A stretch of 64,000 nucleotides of DNA from Bradyrhizobium sp. CCBAU 051011 (GCF_009930815.1 NZ_CP022222.1:8164501-8228500), one strand, 5' to 3'. Numbered from the stretch's first letter, positions 55,158 through 64,000 are shown. A program made the numbers and translations. The notes: generated by a model from the sequence alone, not told the origin.

Positions 55158-57323
55158 TCAGCTGCAACTTAAGCCTCCTCCGGTTTGCGTCTGCCACAAG
55201 CGAGCATAAGCGCTTTCAGCCAACAGATCAGTATGCCTGCCTTCCGCAACGATACGGCCCCTGTCCAAAACGACTATCTTGTCGGCACCACGGATCGTGC
55301 TAAGCCGGTGAGAGATCACTACGATAGTCTTGCCGGCCCGGCGCAAATTTTCAAGGAGCCGGTGCACAGTGGCTTCGGCAATTGAATCGAGAGAGGCGGT
55401 CGGTTCGTCTAGGATCAGGATTTCCGGATTCCGGTATAGAGCCCGTGCCAACGAAAGGCGCTGCTTCTCACCGCCAGACAACCTTATGCCATTTTCGCCT
55501 AGGTTGGCCTGGAAGCCTCCGGGCCAATGCTCGATTACCTCGCGCAGCCCAGTTTGGTCGCAAATTTTCATGATCCTCTCGATCTCCGGTTCGAACTCGT
55601 CAAGTGCGATGTTCTCAATCACCGAGCCCGAGAATATGTCGGTTGATTGCGGTACCGCAGCAACAAGCTTACGCAGGGATACGGCCGAGAAGTGCCTGAG
55701 GTCATGGGGGCCGATCCGGATACATCCCCCCTCAAGCGGGTAGATGTTCTGCAGCAGCGCTGCAAGGGAACTCTTGCCGGAGCCGCTTTCCCCTACCACG
55801 GCCGTCATCTCGCCTCTGCGAAACGTGACGCTGAGATCTTGAAAGAGCTTGGGCTGTGCGCCATGACGAAACGTGACATTCTCGAAGCTAATATCACCTA
55901 GACCGGATTTTGTGACATCAGCGCCTCCGTCACGTGCCGGCTCAAGGTCAAAAATCTCAAACAGGCGATCCGCCGCGATAAAGGCGTCCTGCACAACTCT
56001 GTTAGTTTGGATCAGGTTGGTGACTGGGCGGGTGATATAGCCGAGCAGCGCATAGCACGAAAGCAGTTCACCCGGAGTGACGGTCTGATCCAGCACAAGC
56101 GTCGTACCGAACCACATCAGCAGGATCGTGAACAGAGTTGAGAGGAACGTAGAAGCGTTGTCTCCAACGATCGAGATGAGGCCGGCACTGTAGACCGACT
56201 GCAGCGTCCTAACGAAGCGGGTCTCCATCTTAAGGCAGGCACTGTTCTCCATCCCGAATGTTTTGATCGTAGAAACAGCTCCGAGTGTTTCCACCAATTG
56301 CGCCTCCAGATCGGCGGCATTCTCCATGATCGCGCGCTGGCGCTTGCTATTCAGCCGATTAGCGGCCCAATATACCAGCGAATATAGAGGAACCGAGATT
56401 GCCGCCACCACAGCGATCTTCCAGGAGTAGAGGAACATCAACCCGAACGAGAACAGTATGACCATGATGTTGACGAAGATTGTGATGGAGACCTCGTTCA
56501 AGAAGCTCCTGATTTTCACCGCGTCGTTCATCCGGGAAACGATTTCTCCCACTCGCATGCTATCGAAGAACTTTTGGGGTAAGCTTAGGATGTGATTGTA
56601 GTAGCTGAGGATTAAGCACACATCGATCTTCTGCCCAGTTTCCAGGACGAGCCGGCTTCTAAGGAGACTGATAAGGATTTGTGGCACCAGGATCAGCAAC
56701 ATCGCAACGCTCATGAGGTTCAGCAAGTTGCGGTTGCCCGATGTAATCACGTGATCTACGATCTTCTGTACGTAAATGGCCGTCGAGAGACCCAGAATGG
56801 TGGTTACCAGTGCGCCGACGATCGCCTGCGCCAGCGCAGCTTTGTGTGGCGCAAGCAGTCGGGCGAAGCGAAGAAGAGTTGAGGTGGTCTCATCGCGGCG
56901 CTTGAAGGTATCTGCCGGAACCAGGAGCACCAGGACACCGGTCCACTGCTCTTTGAATTCTTCATGCGACAGCTTTCGAATTTCACCAAAAGCCGGGTCC
57001 ATCACGGTGACGCACCTCGCGTCGATCGCCTGGACGACCACGAAGTGATGCAGGACGTCCTTGATGATCACATGCGCAATAGCGGGCTTCGGGACCTTGT
57101 ACAAGCTGTCGAAGCTGCCCTTGACGCCTTTAGCAATGAAGCCCAGCTTTTGGGCCGCCTGCAAAAGACCCGCCACCGTAGTGCCGGAGCGGTCGGTTGA
57201 GGCAAACTGTCGGACACGAGACAAGGGCAATTTGCAGCCATAGAAGGCTCCAACAGAAGCAAGGCTGACAGCCCCACAATCCGTCATGTCCCGTTGCTTC
57301 AACTTGATGATCTGCCTCGACAT
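55158..57323 (-). CDS. C39 peptidase-containing ABC transporter (bacteriocin-type exporter)
   Basis: 721 aa. Residues 1-130 are a C39 leader peptidase with Cys16 (MTDCGAV), His93 (LHHFVVV) and Asp109 (VMDP), all present. Residues about 150-440 are the six-helix membrane domain. Residues about 470-721 are the ATPase, with Walker A VGESGSGKSS, signature LSGGEKQR and Walker B ILILDEPTAS. It cleaves double-glycine leaders and exports the mature peptide across the inner membrane. It follows the HlyD adaptor gene by 31 bp, and the peptides with Gly-Gly leaders are upstream, so the whole cluster is consistent. It appears intact. Confidence 0.92.
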   Translation of the reverse strand: MSRQIIKLKQRDMTDCGAVSLASVGAFYGCKLPLSRVRQFASTDRSGTTVAGLLQAAQKLGFIAKGVKGSFDSLYKVPKPAIAHVIIKDVLHHFVVVQAIDARCVTVMDPAFGEIRKLSHEEFKEQWTGVLVLLVPADTFKRRDETTSTLLRFARLLAPHKAALAQAIVGALVTTILGLSTAIYVQKIVDHVITSGNRNLLNLMSVAMLLILVPQILISLLRSRLVLETGQKIDVCLILSYYNHILSLPQKFFDSMRVGEIVSRMNDAVKIRSFLNEVSITIFVNIMVILFSFGLMFLYSWKIAVVAAISVPLYSLVYWAANRLNSKRQRAIMENAADLEAQLVETLGAVSTIKTFGMENSACLKMETRFVRTLQSVYSAGLISIVGDNASTFLSTLFTILLMWFGTTLVLDQTVTPGELLSCYALLGYITRPVTNLIQTNRVVQDAFIAADRLFEIFDLEPARDGGADVTKSGLGDISFENVTFRHGAQPKLFQDLSVTFRRGEMTAVVGESGSGKSSLAALLQNIYPLEGGCIRIGPHDLRHFSAVSLRKLVAAVPQSTDIFSGSVIENIALDEFEPEIERIMKICDQTGLREVIEHWPGGFQANLGENGIRLSGGEKQRLSLARALYRNPEILILDEPTASLDSIAEATVHRLLENLRRAGKTIVVISHRLSTIRGADKIVVLDRGRIVAEGRHTDLLAESAYARLWQTQTGGGLSCS

Positions 57324-57354
57324 AGTGGCTCACTGGCTCTCGAATAATCAATAG

Positions 57355-58527
57355 TTAGCGGGCAGCCAAGAGGGGGTTGAGCCAATCGTCGAACTCAGTG
57401 TAGAGGAGTTGCAGCAAAGTGCGCTCAGCGACGAGGAAGCGGGCTCGCACAGTCATGCCCTTCTTCAGATGACCAATAATTCCGTTTTTGAGTACAAGGT
57501 AACTGCGAGAGAGCTCGCAACGGACCTTGAAGACCGGGTTCTTGTCCAGGAGGATGAAGTCCTGCGCCACGTTTAGCACTTTCGCGTCAATTCCCCCCCA
57601 CTGATTGTAATTGAAAGCATCGACCTGGAGCCGCACCGCCTGCCCCAGCTGCACGAAGCCGATGTCTTTGGGAGAGACGTAAATTTCTGCCACCAGTTCG
57701 CCTTCAGGCGATATCCAACCCACGGTTTGCCCTGCCTGGACATAGCTGCCTGACGACAGGCCAGAGAATTGCTCGAGCGCGCCGGACACGGGAGCGCGAA
57801 TGCGGCTCAGGTCGCGTTCGCTCTCAAGTTGGTGCAGACTCGCAGTGAGCTCCTGAAGGCGGAGGTTTGTATCGAAGAGCTGCTGATTCCATTCGGCGGA
57901 TTTGCTCCGGGCAAGGATCTCGCCTTTTACCTCGAGGCTCTGCAGCGCCAAGGTCTTTTCCTCAACCGCCTTGGCAGGCGCTGCAGCAACGGAGAGGAGA
58001 CGCTTGGCCCGCTCGAGCTCCACCGCGGCATTGCCGCGGGCATATTGGTTCTCCCGCAACAGATTGAGAAAATGCAGCCGCTCGGCCTCGGCGGCCTCGG
58101 TCCGGAGGCGGATGGGAGGTTCGAACTGCGCGCCAGAAGAGATCAGGGCCTGGAGATCGATGGCACGATCTCGCTTCAGACGGATTTCGTTCGTTAGCGT
58201 ACCGATTTTTTCCTCAATGACCTTGTCGTCGAGAACTAGGATCTCCCGGCCTTGTTCAACCCGATCGTTCTCGACCGCAAGAACACGGGAGACGCGCCCG
58301 GAAAGCGGCGCAATCAGGGGAGTCTTCTCAATTGTGGGACGAATAGTACCGGCACTTTGAACAGAAAGCGTGACAGTAATGATCGGCAGCGACAACATGG
58401 TCGCAACGACAAACAGTACTAGCAGCCTGTAGATTGCCAATGATCGCCCTGATCCTCGCGACAGGATACTCTCCGCGGTGCAACCGACCACTTCCGGAGG
58501 CAGTAACGCATCAGTCATAGTAATCAC
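57355..58527 (-). CDS. HlyD-family periplasmic adaptor of a peptide exporter
   Basis: 390 aa. One N-terminal membrane helix (YRLLVLFVVATMLSLPIITV), then the lipoyl/barrel half (LIAPLSGRVSRVLAVENDRV), a long coiled coil (residues about 120-250) and the C-terminal half RIRAPVSGALEQFSGLSSGS, with PKDIGFVQLGQAVRLQVDAF. It belongs to the membrane-fusion proteins that pair with C39-ABC transporters and connect to an outer-membrane channel, which is not encoded here. It lies between the peptide genes and the transporter in one transcription unit. Confidence 0.88.
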   Translation of the reverse strand: MITMTDALLPPEVVGCTAESILSRGSGRSLAIYRLLVLFVVATMLSLPIITVTLSVQSAGTIRPTIEKTPLIAPLSGRVSRVLAVENDRVEQGREILVLDDKVIEEKIGTLTNEIRLKRDRAIDLQALISSGAQFEPPIRLRTEAAEAERLHFLNLLRENQYARGNAAVELERAKRLLSVAAAPAKAVEEKTLALQSLEVKGEILARSKSAEWNQQLFDTNLRLQELTASLHQLESERDLSRIRAPVSGALEQFSGLSSGSYVQAGQTVGWISPEGELVAEIYVSPKDIGFVQLGQAVRLQVDAFNYNQWGGIDAKVLNVAQDFILLDKNPVFKVRCELSRSYLVLKNGIIGHLKKGMTVRARFLVAERTLLQLLYTEFDDWLNPLLAAR

Positions 58528-58599
58528 GCTATAGTGCGATTAGCAGGCCCAACATGCCGATCTCGCTTGAGCACCTTCGAGGGATGCGCCACCTATCAT

Positions 58600-58752
58600 T
58601 CACCGGACCAAACGATCAACGCCCATCTCCCATGCAGCTACAGCTGCGAACATGCCTGCTGCAAACAATCCGAAGACCCGCCCTCCCGAGGTCGCGACTG
58701 CTTCGCCAACGGAGAGTTCGGCCAGATTGTAATATGGCACATCGAGCTTCAT
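58600..58752 (-). CDS. double-glycine peptide precursor 1
   Basis: 50 aa, ATG 58752 with AGGATGAG upstream. The leader (24 aa) has LAELSVGEAVATSGG ending in Gly-Gly. The 26-aa core is glycine/alanine-rich and amphipathic (FGLFAAGMFAAVAAWEMG) with a basic end. It lies 73 bp upstream of the adaptor gene on the same strand. It is predicted to be cut after GG by the C39 domain and exported. Confidence 0.7.
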   Translation of the reverse strand: MKLDVPYYNLAELSVGEAVATSGGRVFGLFAAGMFAAVAAWEMGVDRLVR

Positions 58753-59028
58753 TGTTTGTCTCATCCTGAATGGGGAACAGTGCAGGTCGGCAGCTTGCTC
58801 GGTCACCGAGAGACGGTAAGGAAATCTCAGACCCACAGCGCCCACATTCGTCCTGCTCCAGAGCGACGAACTGTTAGCGACGCACGTTGAAGAGGTATTC
58901 CAGCCGTAGCTGCGGCGCGAAAGCCCTTCCGTCGCAAAGAACTTTTATCATCATGAAGAGAGCCAGCCTGGAGGATAGGTAGCTCCGCCACAGACTGGCT
59001 CCCTAAGTGGCTTTTCTGCGCGTGCTAC

Positions 59029-59190
59029 TTATGCGCTCTGAGGCTGCTCGGGCGGGCAGAAAACTGGCTCGATCTTATAAGTACCTTCTGGAGTTGGCGT
59101 AATTAGCCAAGCGCACGGATCTTGCCCTCCCGCAGCAGCACACGCTTCCTCGAGAGTCAATTCGGTTACACCATAAGCTGACATATTCAT
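59029..59190 (-). CDS. double-glycine peptide precursor 2
   Basis: 53 aa, ATG 59190 with AAGGA upstream. The leader (22 aa) contains YGVTELTLEEACAAAGG. The 31-aa core is proline-rich with two cysteines (DPCAWL and PVFCPP), which could form one disulfide. The leader matches precursor 3 closely while the cores are unrelated, the typical pattern for peptides sharing one exporter. Confidence 0.75.
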   Translation of the reverse strand: MNMSAYGVTELTLEEACAAAGGQDPCAWLITPTPEGTYKIEPVFCPPEQPQSA

Positions 59191-59722
59191 GCTTTTTCCT
59201 TTCGCACAGTCGGCGGTCAGGAACTGCTGCCGCCAACGCAGGGTATTCAAATCTCGTGCCAAGCGCTCAGGAAAGCCAGCAATAAGCGGCTCTGCGTCCG
59301 CAGAGGCTTAACCGAACTGTGCTGCAGACCGCGCGAACATTACGTCGCATGTCAAGTCATGGCATTCTTGTCGCAAACGCGACCCTATTTGTTGCTGATG
59401 CGGCTCCACAGCATATGGCAGCTGCACGTGCCGACCGGCAGACAAAGCCCGAGTGTCCGAACCGGGCAAGACAAATAGATCGCAAAAACGAAAGGCCGGC
59501 GCGATGGCGGGCTCCATCATCTTCCCTAGCTTGCTGCGCTCAACTAAACTACTGAACTCGAGGCCGGTCGTGATGTCCGCCGCCCTCCAAGCGGTGCGCA
59601 GAGACTTGCTCGGAGTGGAAGGCCGAAGCGAGCGCATTGCATTAAGCTATCGAACAGCTTTCTTCTTGGCGTAGTTGGCACGGTCTTTGATAGCTGCTCC
59701 TCATACAGAAAAGGAGACAACA

Positions 59723-59872
59723 ATGAAGACCGATATGTCAGCCTTTGGCGTAACCGAACTAACTCCTCAAGAAGCATCTGCAACTTCGGGAGGCTGGTTT
59801 TGGGCGATCGTGGCAGTGTTGGCGGGCCTAGCAGCATCCATCGCCGCTGGCGGCCTCTTGCCTAAATCTTGA
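59723..59872 (+). CDS. double-glycine peptide precursor 3, opposite strand
   Basis: 49 aa, ATG 59723 with AAAGGAGAC upstream. Leader (24 aa) FGVTELTPQEASATSGG. The 25-aa core (WFWAIVAVLAGLAASIA...) is very hydrophobic, like membrane-active class II microcins or bacteriocins. It diverges from the other precursors. It has no adjacent transporter on its own strand, so the leftward exporter is presumably used. Confidence 0.75.
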   Translation: MKTDMSAFGVTELTPQEASATSGGWFWAIVAVLAGLAASIAAGGLLPKS

Positions 59873-60114
59873 AGCCAAAAAGAGAATGTGGTCCTAGCTG
59901 TCGCGGGATGCTGCCGCGCCTGTGCGTTTTGAACCGCAACTCTAGGAAGCGGGTCTTGGTCGCATGGAGTTAGAGCCCATCTGATCGAGCGCTCCTAATA
60001 GCGGCAACTTTGACTGCCAAGCTGGAGGCTGAGCGGGGCGCGCTCACTGACTGACCTGCCACTGAGTATTTCCTCCAGAAGGAGTTAGAGTCCGGCCCGA
60101 AGAAGGACGGACTG

Positions 60115-60381
60115 GTGAAGCGAGCAAGGTTCACGGAAGAGCAGATTATCGCGATATTGAAGGAGCATGAGGCTGGGGCGAAGACGGCTGAGCTGGCTCG
60201 CAAGCATGGGGTCTCCGAAGCGACGATCTACAATTGGAAGGCCAAATTCGGCGGCATGGACGTTTCCGAGGCGAAGCGGCTGAGGGCCTTGGAAGAGGAG
60301 AACGCGAAGCTGAAGAAGCTTCTGGTCGAGCAGATGCTCGATACGGCCGCCCTTCGCGAGCTGCTTTCAAAAAAATGGTAG
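60115..60381 (+). CDS. IS3-family transposase OrfA
   Basis: 88 aa with HTH RFTEEQIIAILKEHEAGAKT, AELARKHGVSEATIYNWKAK and a leucine-zipper-like segment (EEENAKLKKLLVEQMLD). It ends LLSKKW at the frameshift site. Confidence 0.9.
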   Translation: MKRARFTEEQIIAILKEHEAGAKTAELARKHGVSEATIYNWKAKFGGMDVSEAKRLRALEEENAKLKKLLVEQMLDTAALRELLSKKW

Positions 60382-61301
60382 GGCCCGCCGCCAAGCGCGC
60401 TGCGGTCGCGCACCTGCAGGCCGTCATGAGCCTGTCGGAACGGCGGGCCTGCTCGATCGTGGGCGCGGATCGGAAGATGATCCGTTATCGCTCCAGCCGC
60501 CCTGCGGACGCGGCTCTGCGCGGCCGGTTGCGCGATCTTGCCAACGAGCGGCGGCGTTTCGGCTACCGCCGGCTGTTCGTCCTGCTGCGGCGGGAGGGCG
60601 AGCCATCGGGGATCAACCGGATCTACCGGCTTTATCGCGAGGAAGGGCTCACCGTCCGTAAGCGGCGGGCTCGCCGCAAAGCTGTGGGGACCCGTGCCCC
60701 GATCCTGGTCGAGGCAAGGCCCAACGCGCGCTGGTCGCTGGACTTCGTCCACAACCAGTTCGCCAACGGGCGGCGCTTCCGCATCCTCAACATCGTCGAC
60801 GACGTCACCAAGGAATGCCTGGGCGCCATTCCGGAGACGTCGATCTCGGGGCGGCGTGTTGCCCGCGAACTGACGGCAATCGTCGAGCGACGCGGCAAGC
60901 CAGGAATGATCGTGTCCGACCATGGCACCGAGTTCACCTGTAATGCCATGCTCGCCTGGAGCAAGGACACAGCGATCGACTGGCACTTCATTGCGCCGGG
61001 CAAACCGATGCAGAACGGCTTCATCGAGAGTTTCAACGGCCGGATGCGCGACGAGTTGCTCAACGAAACCCTCTTCTTCGATCTCGACGACGCCCGCGCC
61101 AAGATCGATGCCTGGGTCGCCGACTACAATCTCCGGCGGCCTCACTCGTCGCTGAAATACCTTACCCCAGCGGCCTATGCCGCCCACCTCACCGCAACGG
61201 ACGATCGGCTACGCAACCCGGACCAGCTCCGCCGATCGCCCGTTGCTCCACCCGCGCCACTTGGCGTACAAAACCCCGAGACTCTAACCGCCGCTGGATG
61301 A
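60375..61301 (+). CDS. IS3-family transposase OrfB
   Basis: 308 aa integrase-core protein: SERRACSIVG, RRFGYRRLFVLLRREG, WSLDFVHNQF (first Asp), VSDHGTEFTCNAML (second Asp), NGFIESFNGRMRDELLNE (catalytic Glu) and RRPHSSLKYLTP. Intact; made as an OrfAB fusion by frameshifting. Confidence 0.9.
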   Translation: MVGPAAKRAAVAHLQAVMSLSERRACSIVGADRKMIRYRSSRPADAALRGRLRDLANERRRFGYRRLFVLLRREGEPSGINRIYRLYREEGLTVRKRRARRKAVGTRAPILVEARPNARWSLDFVHNQFANGRRFRILNIVDDVTKECLGAIPETSISGRRVARELTAIVERRGKPGMIVSDHGTEFTCNAMLAWSKDTAIDWHFIAPGKPMQNGFIESFNGRMRDELLNETLFFDLDDARAKIDAWVADYNLRRPHSSLKYLTPAAYAAHLTATDDRLRNPDQLRRSPVAPPAPLGVQNPETLTAAG

Positions 61302-61319
61302 AAGTTCAGTGGCAGGTCA

Positions 61320-61974
61320 GATGCCTTTGGCCATTTGGAGGCTCTGTTGAGCCACCTGTTTGGGTTATAGAGAGCCCTTGAATGAAATAAGATGTGAGCT
61401 TCTACGAACCGGAATTGACCAAATGTCAATGCCGGTCAAGCCGAGGTAATAGAAGGTAACTCAAGATACGCAGGCAGATGATGGCTGCGGTTTACAGCGG
61501 CCGCGCTCCCGCATGGCCGAACAGCGATGCTTCGAAGTGGCTCCCTCGCTGTCAGCCGCGCAAACGTCGATCGCAAGCGTCATGCGCGCCTCATAAGCAC
61601 GATTTCCTCCGCGGAGGGTAGGACGCCATTGCTCGCTATTATCGCTGAAGCCCCGAATTATCGAGATTTGCGTCCCGGCCTCTCTCAGGCAACGCCTCGT
61701 GTCGCAGTCAACTATCAGCTTAGGCAGTTGATCGAAATGACAAACATAGGATTAAATTGATTCCAGGGAATGCGTTTCGCTGAACACCTCACATCCGTAG
61801 TTTTCAAGCGCGGGACTAAGGCAGGTGGCCAGGGCGGGATAAACCGAGCTTCCAGATCTACGCCATGGCTTGACGAGGAGCCGCAATTTGCCGGCGAGAG
61901 CTGCCGTGTATTGACCCGTCACGTCGTCCTCGCGAAGCATTTCGTCCTCGGGTTGACCAGGCGAACGGAGCCTG
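61320..61974. other. no gene recognised
   Basis: No protein-like frame is supported on either strand in this interval. Confidence 0.4.
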
Positions 61975-62222
61975 ATGCCCCTGCAATTCCATCGCGCTGT
62001 CGAAGATATGGAAATATGGAGTGCGAGCAGCGACGGCTATTCGTTCGTGATCAGCTTCCAGAGCCCGACCGATCCTGGCTTTCGCGGAAAAGGTTGGGCT
62101 ACATCGCCTCGTCGCGTCCGCTTGACCAGAGCCGTGGCTCGATCAGGATTGTCGGCTCGCCGCTCCAAAGTACTGAGGTCGAGGATGCGTGCAACAGCAT
62201 GCTGAATTACCACCGAGACTGA
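61975..62222 (+). pseudogene. small hypothetical protein with one frameshift
   Basis: The first frame reads LQFHRAVEDMEIWSASSDGY, SFVISFQSPTDPGFRGKG. The second, from about 62090, reads GYIASSRPLDQSRGSIRIVG and ACNSMLNYHRD. Together they make an approximately 80-aa protein type that I recognise from Bradyrhizobium genomes without a function. One indel near 62095 breaks it. Confidence 0.5.
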
Positions 62223-62418
62223 CCTGATTTCCGCTTGCTGAAAAATTGGAGCCTCGTAGAAAATGCCGCGGTCGCTCCGAGTGCCGCCCAGGATACTCGA
62301 TCGAATCTCACCACACTCATTATGTAAAGGCTTTGGAAAATATGCTAGGAGCCGCTGCAAAACCAACCGAAGTCGATCCTTAGGAAAAGTCACTAGCGGG
62401 AATCATGAGTGGTGTACA

Positions 62419-62898
62419 ATGAGCAGCAGACACCTTGACGATGAGTACGACCGCGAGGAGGCCGAAGCGATTGCCGCGGCACTTTACCTCACGCCCGATG
62501 AACTAAATGAAATCGAGTATGCGATACACGAGATCGCCAACGACGACGGGCTGGTTTACGGATACGGCGTAGAGATCAAAGAAGGAGCCCCGCAGTACAT
62601 CCTCGACAAGCTCGCGCGGCTGCCCAGGCGGGGCCACTTAGTGCTGATCCATTTGCATGGATACGCCTGCGACGCAGATCAAGAGCAAATGGAAATTGCG
62701 AGAACTACCGTTTACAAAGTGAAGCTCTACAACATCGCTACCGATGAAGTGGTTATCTCTCGGCGTATGGCCACCCAGGAGGGCGCAGCCAAGATGGGAG
62801 GGTGGACGATTGAAGGCACGGGCCATGTAGTTGACGTAACTGACCTAGAACCCGGAGAGGAATGGACACCTCGCGATTTCGATCCGATCAAGATATGA
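62419..62898 (+). CDS. hypothetical acidic protein
   Basis: 159 aa from ATG 62419. It is acidic, with a helical N-terminus (DEYDREEAEAIAAALYLTPD, ELNEIEYAIHEIAND) and a β-rich remainder (GHLVLIHLHGYACD, VYKVKLYNIATDEVVISRRM) ending in an acidic tail. It is intact and protein-like throughout. No family is recognised. The ribosome binding site is weak, so the start is uncertain. Confidence 0.6.
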   Translation: MSSRHLDDEYDREEAEAIAAALYLTPDELNEIEYAIHEIANDDGLVYGYGVEIKEGAPQYILDKLARLPRRGHLVLIHLHGYACDADQEQMEIARTTVYKVKLYNIATDEVVISRRMATQEGAAKMGGWTIEGTGHVVDVTDLEPGEEWTPRDFDPIKI

Positions 62899-62970
62899 CG
62901 TGCTCACGACTGAGCATCGGCTCATTTGGCTAGCGAAGCACTTTTCCTTCGGAACGCTGTTGGTAGCGGC

Positions 62971-63054
62971 GTCCTCGGACGCATGCTGACGCTGGCCAGG
63001 CGGGCGCTTGATCAGAAGCAGCATCAGCGGGGACCGAACGTCTATTCGCTGCGT
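62971..63054 (+). pseudogene. fragment of IS5-like transposase
   Basis: VLGRMLTLARRALDQKQHQR, GPNVYSLR aligns with LDRMLALARCVLDQKQRQRG, PKVYSLH of the copy A transposase. It is cut by the IS427 insertion at 63065. Confidence 0.75.
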
Positions 63055-63134
63055 CTACTGTCTAGGTGGTGTGGACTCTAAGGATTCCCTTTTAGGAGCA
63101 AATCAGATTCAAGGCTGCTTTTTGGGAGGCAGTC

Positions 63135-63515
63135 TTGGGTGTGATGGACCGGTTGGTTTTAAGCGACGCGGCGTGGGAGCGGATGGCGCCGCTGATCATA
63201 GGTCGGCCTGACCGGAAGGGTTCGACCGGACGTGACAACCGGATGTTCGTGGAAGGTGTGCTGTGGATCGTGCGGACGGGCTCTCCCTGGCGTGATCTTC
63301 CGGAGGCGTTCGGGGATTGGAACAGCGTGTTTCGGCGTTTCAGTCGATGGAGCATCAAGGGTGTTTGGTGGCGGATCTTCGAGGCGATGTCCGATGATCC
63401 GGACTTCGAGTATCTGATCGTCGATTCCACCATCGTCCGGGCGCATCAGCACGCCGCTGGGGCGAAAAAAGGGGGTCTGAAGATCAAGCGCTCGGCCGCT
63501 CGCGCGGGGGCCTGA
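63135..63515 (+). CDS. IS427-group transposase OrfA (copy 2)
   Basis: 126 aa, differing from copy 1 by Arg for Gln in the GRPDRKGS segment. It ends at the A6G5 run used for frameshifting. Confidence 0.85.
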   Translation: MGVMDRLVLSDAAWERMAPLIIGRPDRKGSTGRDNRMFVEGVLWIVRTGSPWRDLPEAFGDWNSVFRRFSRWSIKGVWWRIFEAMSDDPDFEYLIVDSTIVRAHQHAAGAKKGGLKIKRSAARAGA

Positions 63516-63529
63516 GTACCAAGATACAT

Positions 63530-63898
63530 ATGGCCGTTCGCGGCTTGGGATGTCCGGTGCGGTTCACGCTTACCGCAGGTCAGAAGGGCGATGCCCCACA
63601 AGCCGCCGCATTGATCGAGGGATTACCCGCCGAGGTCGTCATGGCCGATACCGCCTATGACGCCGATCACCTGCGCCAGGCCATCGCCGCCAAGGGGGCG
63701 CTTGCCGTCATCCCCAACAACCCGTCACGGGCGCTCAAATATCCGCTCGACAAGCATCTCTATGCCCAGCGCCATCTCGTCGAATGCTGCTTCTCGAAAC
63801 TCAAGCAGTTTCGCCGCGTCGCAACCCGCTTCGAAAAGACCGCTCGAAATTACCGTGCCGTCGTCACTCTCGCTGCCATCGTCCTATGGATGCGATAA
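63530..63898 (+). CDS. IS427-group transposase OrfB (copy 2)
   Basis: 122 aa, differing from copy 1 by Thr for Ile in the RRVATRFEKT segment. DDE catalytic half. Confidence 0.85.
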   Translation: MAVRGLGCPVRFTLTAGQKGDAPQAAALIEGLPAEVVMADTAYDADHLRQAIAAKGALAVIPNNPSRALKYPLDKHLYAQRHLVECCFSKLKQFRRVATRFEKTARNYRAVVTLAAIVLWMR

Positions 63899-63914
63899 GT
63901 GTCCACACCACCTA

Positions 63915-64000
63915 GGCGGTGTGGACTCTAGGGATTCCCATTTAAGGGCAAATCAGATTCAAGACTTCTTTTTGGGAGCAAGTCTTGAGTGTGATGGACC
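63915..64000 (+). mobile_element. start of a third, divergent IS427-group element
   Basis: GGCGGTGTGGACTC begins immediately after the TA duplication of copy 2. It continues with sequence similar to, but clearly divergent from, the left end of copies 1 and 2, including the GTGTGATGGACC start of OrfA. It is cut off by the window end. Confidence 0.75.

Larger units (their letters stand above)
60052..61319 (+). mobile_element. IS3-family insertion sequence (intact)
   Basis: 1,268 bp with terminal repeats TGACCTGCCACTGA and TCAGTGGCAGGTCA. OrfA and OrfB overlap at an A7 run (60369-60375). The target duplication is not clear. The 179 bp between precursor 3 and this IS contain no supported gene. 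Confidence 0.85.
63065..63912 (+). mobile_element. IS5-family (IS427 group) insertion sequence, copy 2
   Basis: 848 bp, same GGTGGTGTGGAC termini as copy 1 and a TA duplication (63063-63064, 63913-63914). It is in the opposite orientation to copy 1 at 25476-26323. Confidence 0.9.

Noticed and set aside
60228..61187. 319-codon open frame on the minus strand
   Set aside because: Lies fully antisense to the IS3 OrfB, whose DDE motifs are intact; it has no motif of its own.
1..64000. CRISPR array
   Set aside because: No set of regularly spaced direct repeats was seen anywhere; the repeats present are IS copies and isolated inverted repeats.

Overview
The window looks like part of a rhizobial (most likely Bradyrhizobium) accessory or symbiosis island. 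The evidence is a HisC-like/luciferase-like gene pair resembling y4wE-y4wF of rhizobial symbiotic replicons, an avidin (bradavidin-like) gene, an H-NS-type regulator, dense rhizobial insertion sequences (IS5/IS427, IS66, IS4, two IS3 types, three copies of a second IS5-like element) and a very high proportion of broken genes. Taxonomy and family names are from memory of protein families; no search was run.

Layout. 0-5.5 kb: HisC-like aminotransferase, LLM-class monooxygenase, a secreted protein and small hypothetical genes. 5.5-9.8 kb: debris (truncated Xre regulator, fragments resembling mobile mystery proteins A and B, a DUF3800-like fragment, a frameshifted HExxH-type protein, a LuxR HTH fragment). 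9.9-25.5 kb: a coherent block that appears to be one functional module. A leftward operon encodes two trypsin-like proteases, a P-loop ATPase, a STAND NTPase and, after a gap, a 531-aa protein of unknown fold. A rightward arm encodes a tyrosinase, a DUF2182 membrane protein, a trypsin-like protease fused to a DNA/RNA non-specific nuclease, a small membrane protein and a metallophosphoesterase. This resembles protease/STAND biological-conflict systems and is the best candidate for an undescribed system. 25.5-32 kb: an IS427 copy, then remains of an integrative element (TraD/VirD4-like ATPase, DUF3768 mini-operon, excisionase-like HTH, tyrosine integrase, possible att site). 32-46 kb: membrane and secreted proteins, an IS3 copy, a two-gene family sharing an FSGxPNPxW motif, an ATPase/nuclease-type gene split by an IS, acyl-CoA dehydrogenase, avidin pseudogene, H-NS. 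46-54.6 kb: IS-dense region with an IS4 inside an IS66 inside an IS5-like element, resolved by exact target duplications. 55-60 kb: a bacteriocin-type export operon (C39 peptidase-ABC transporter, HlyD adaptor) with three different double-glycine peptide precursors. 60-64 kb: an IS3 copy, small hypotheticals, a second IS427 copy in inverted orientation to the first, and the start of a third.

Functionally, the supportable units are the protease/NTPase/nuclease block, the peptide export cluster and the integrative-element remnant. Much of the rest is decaying DNA shaped by transposition.
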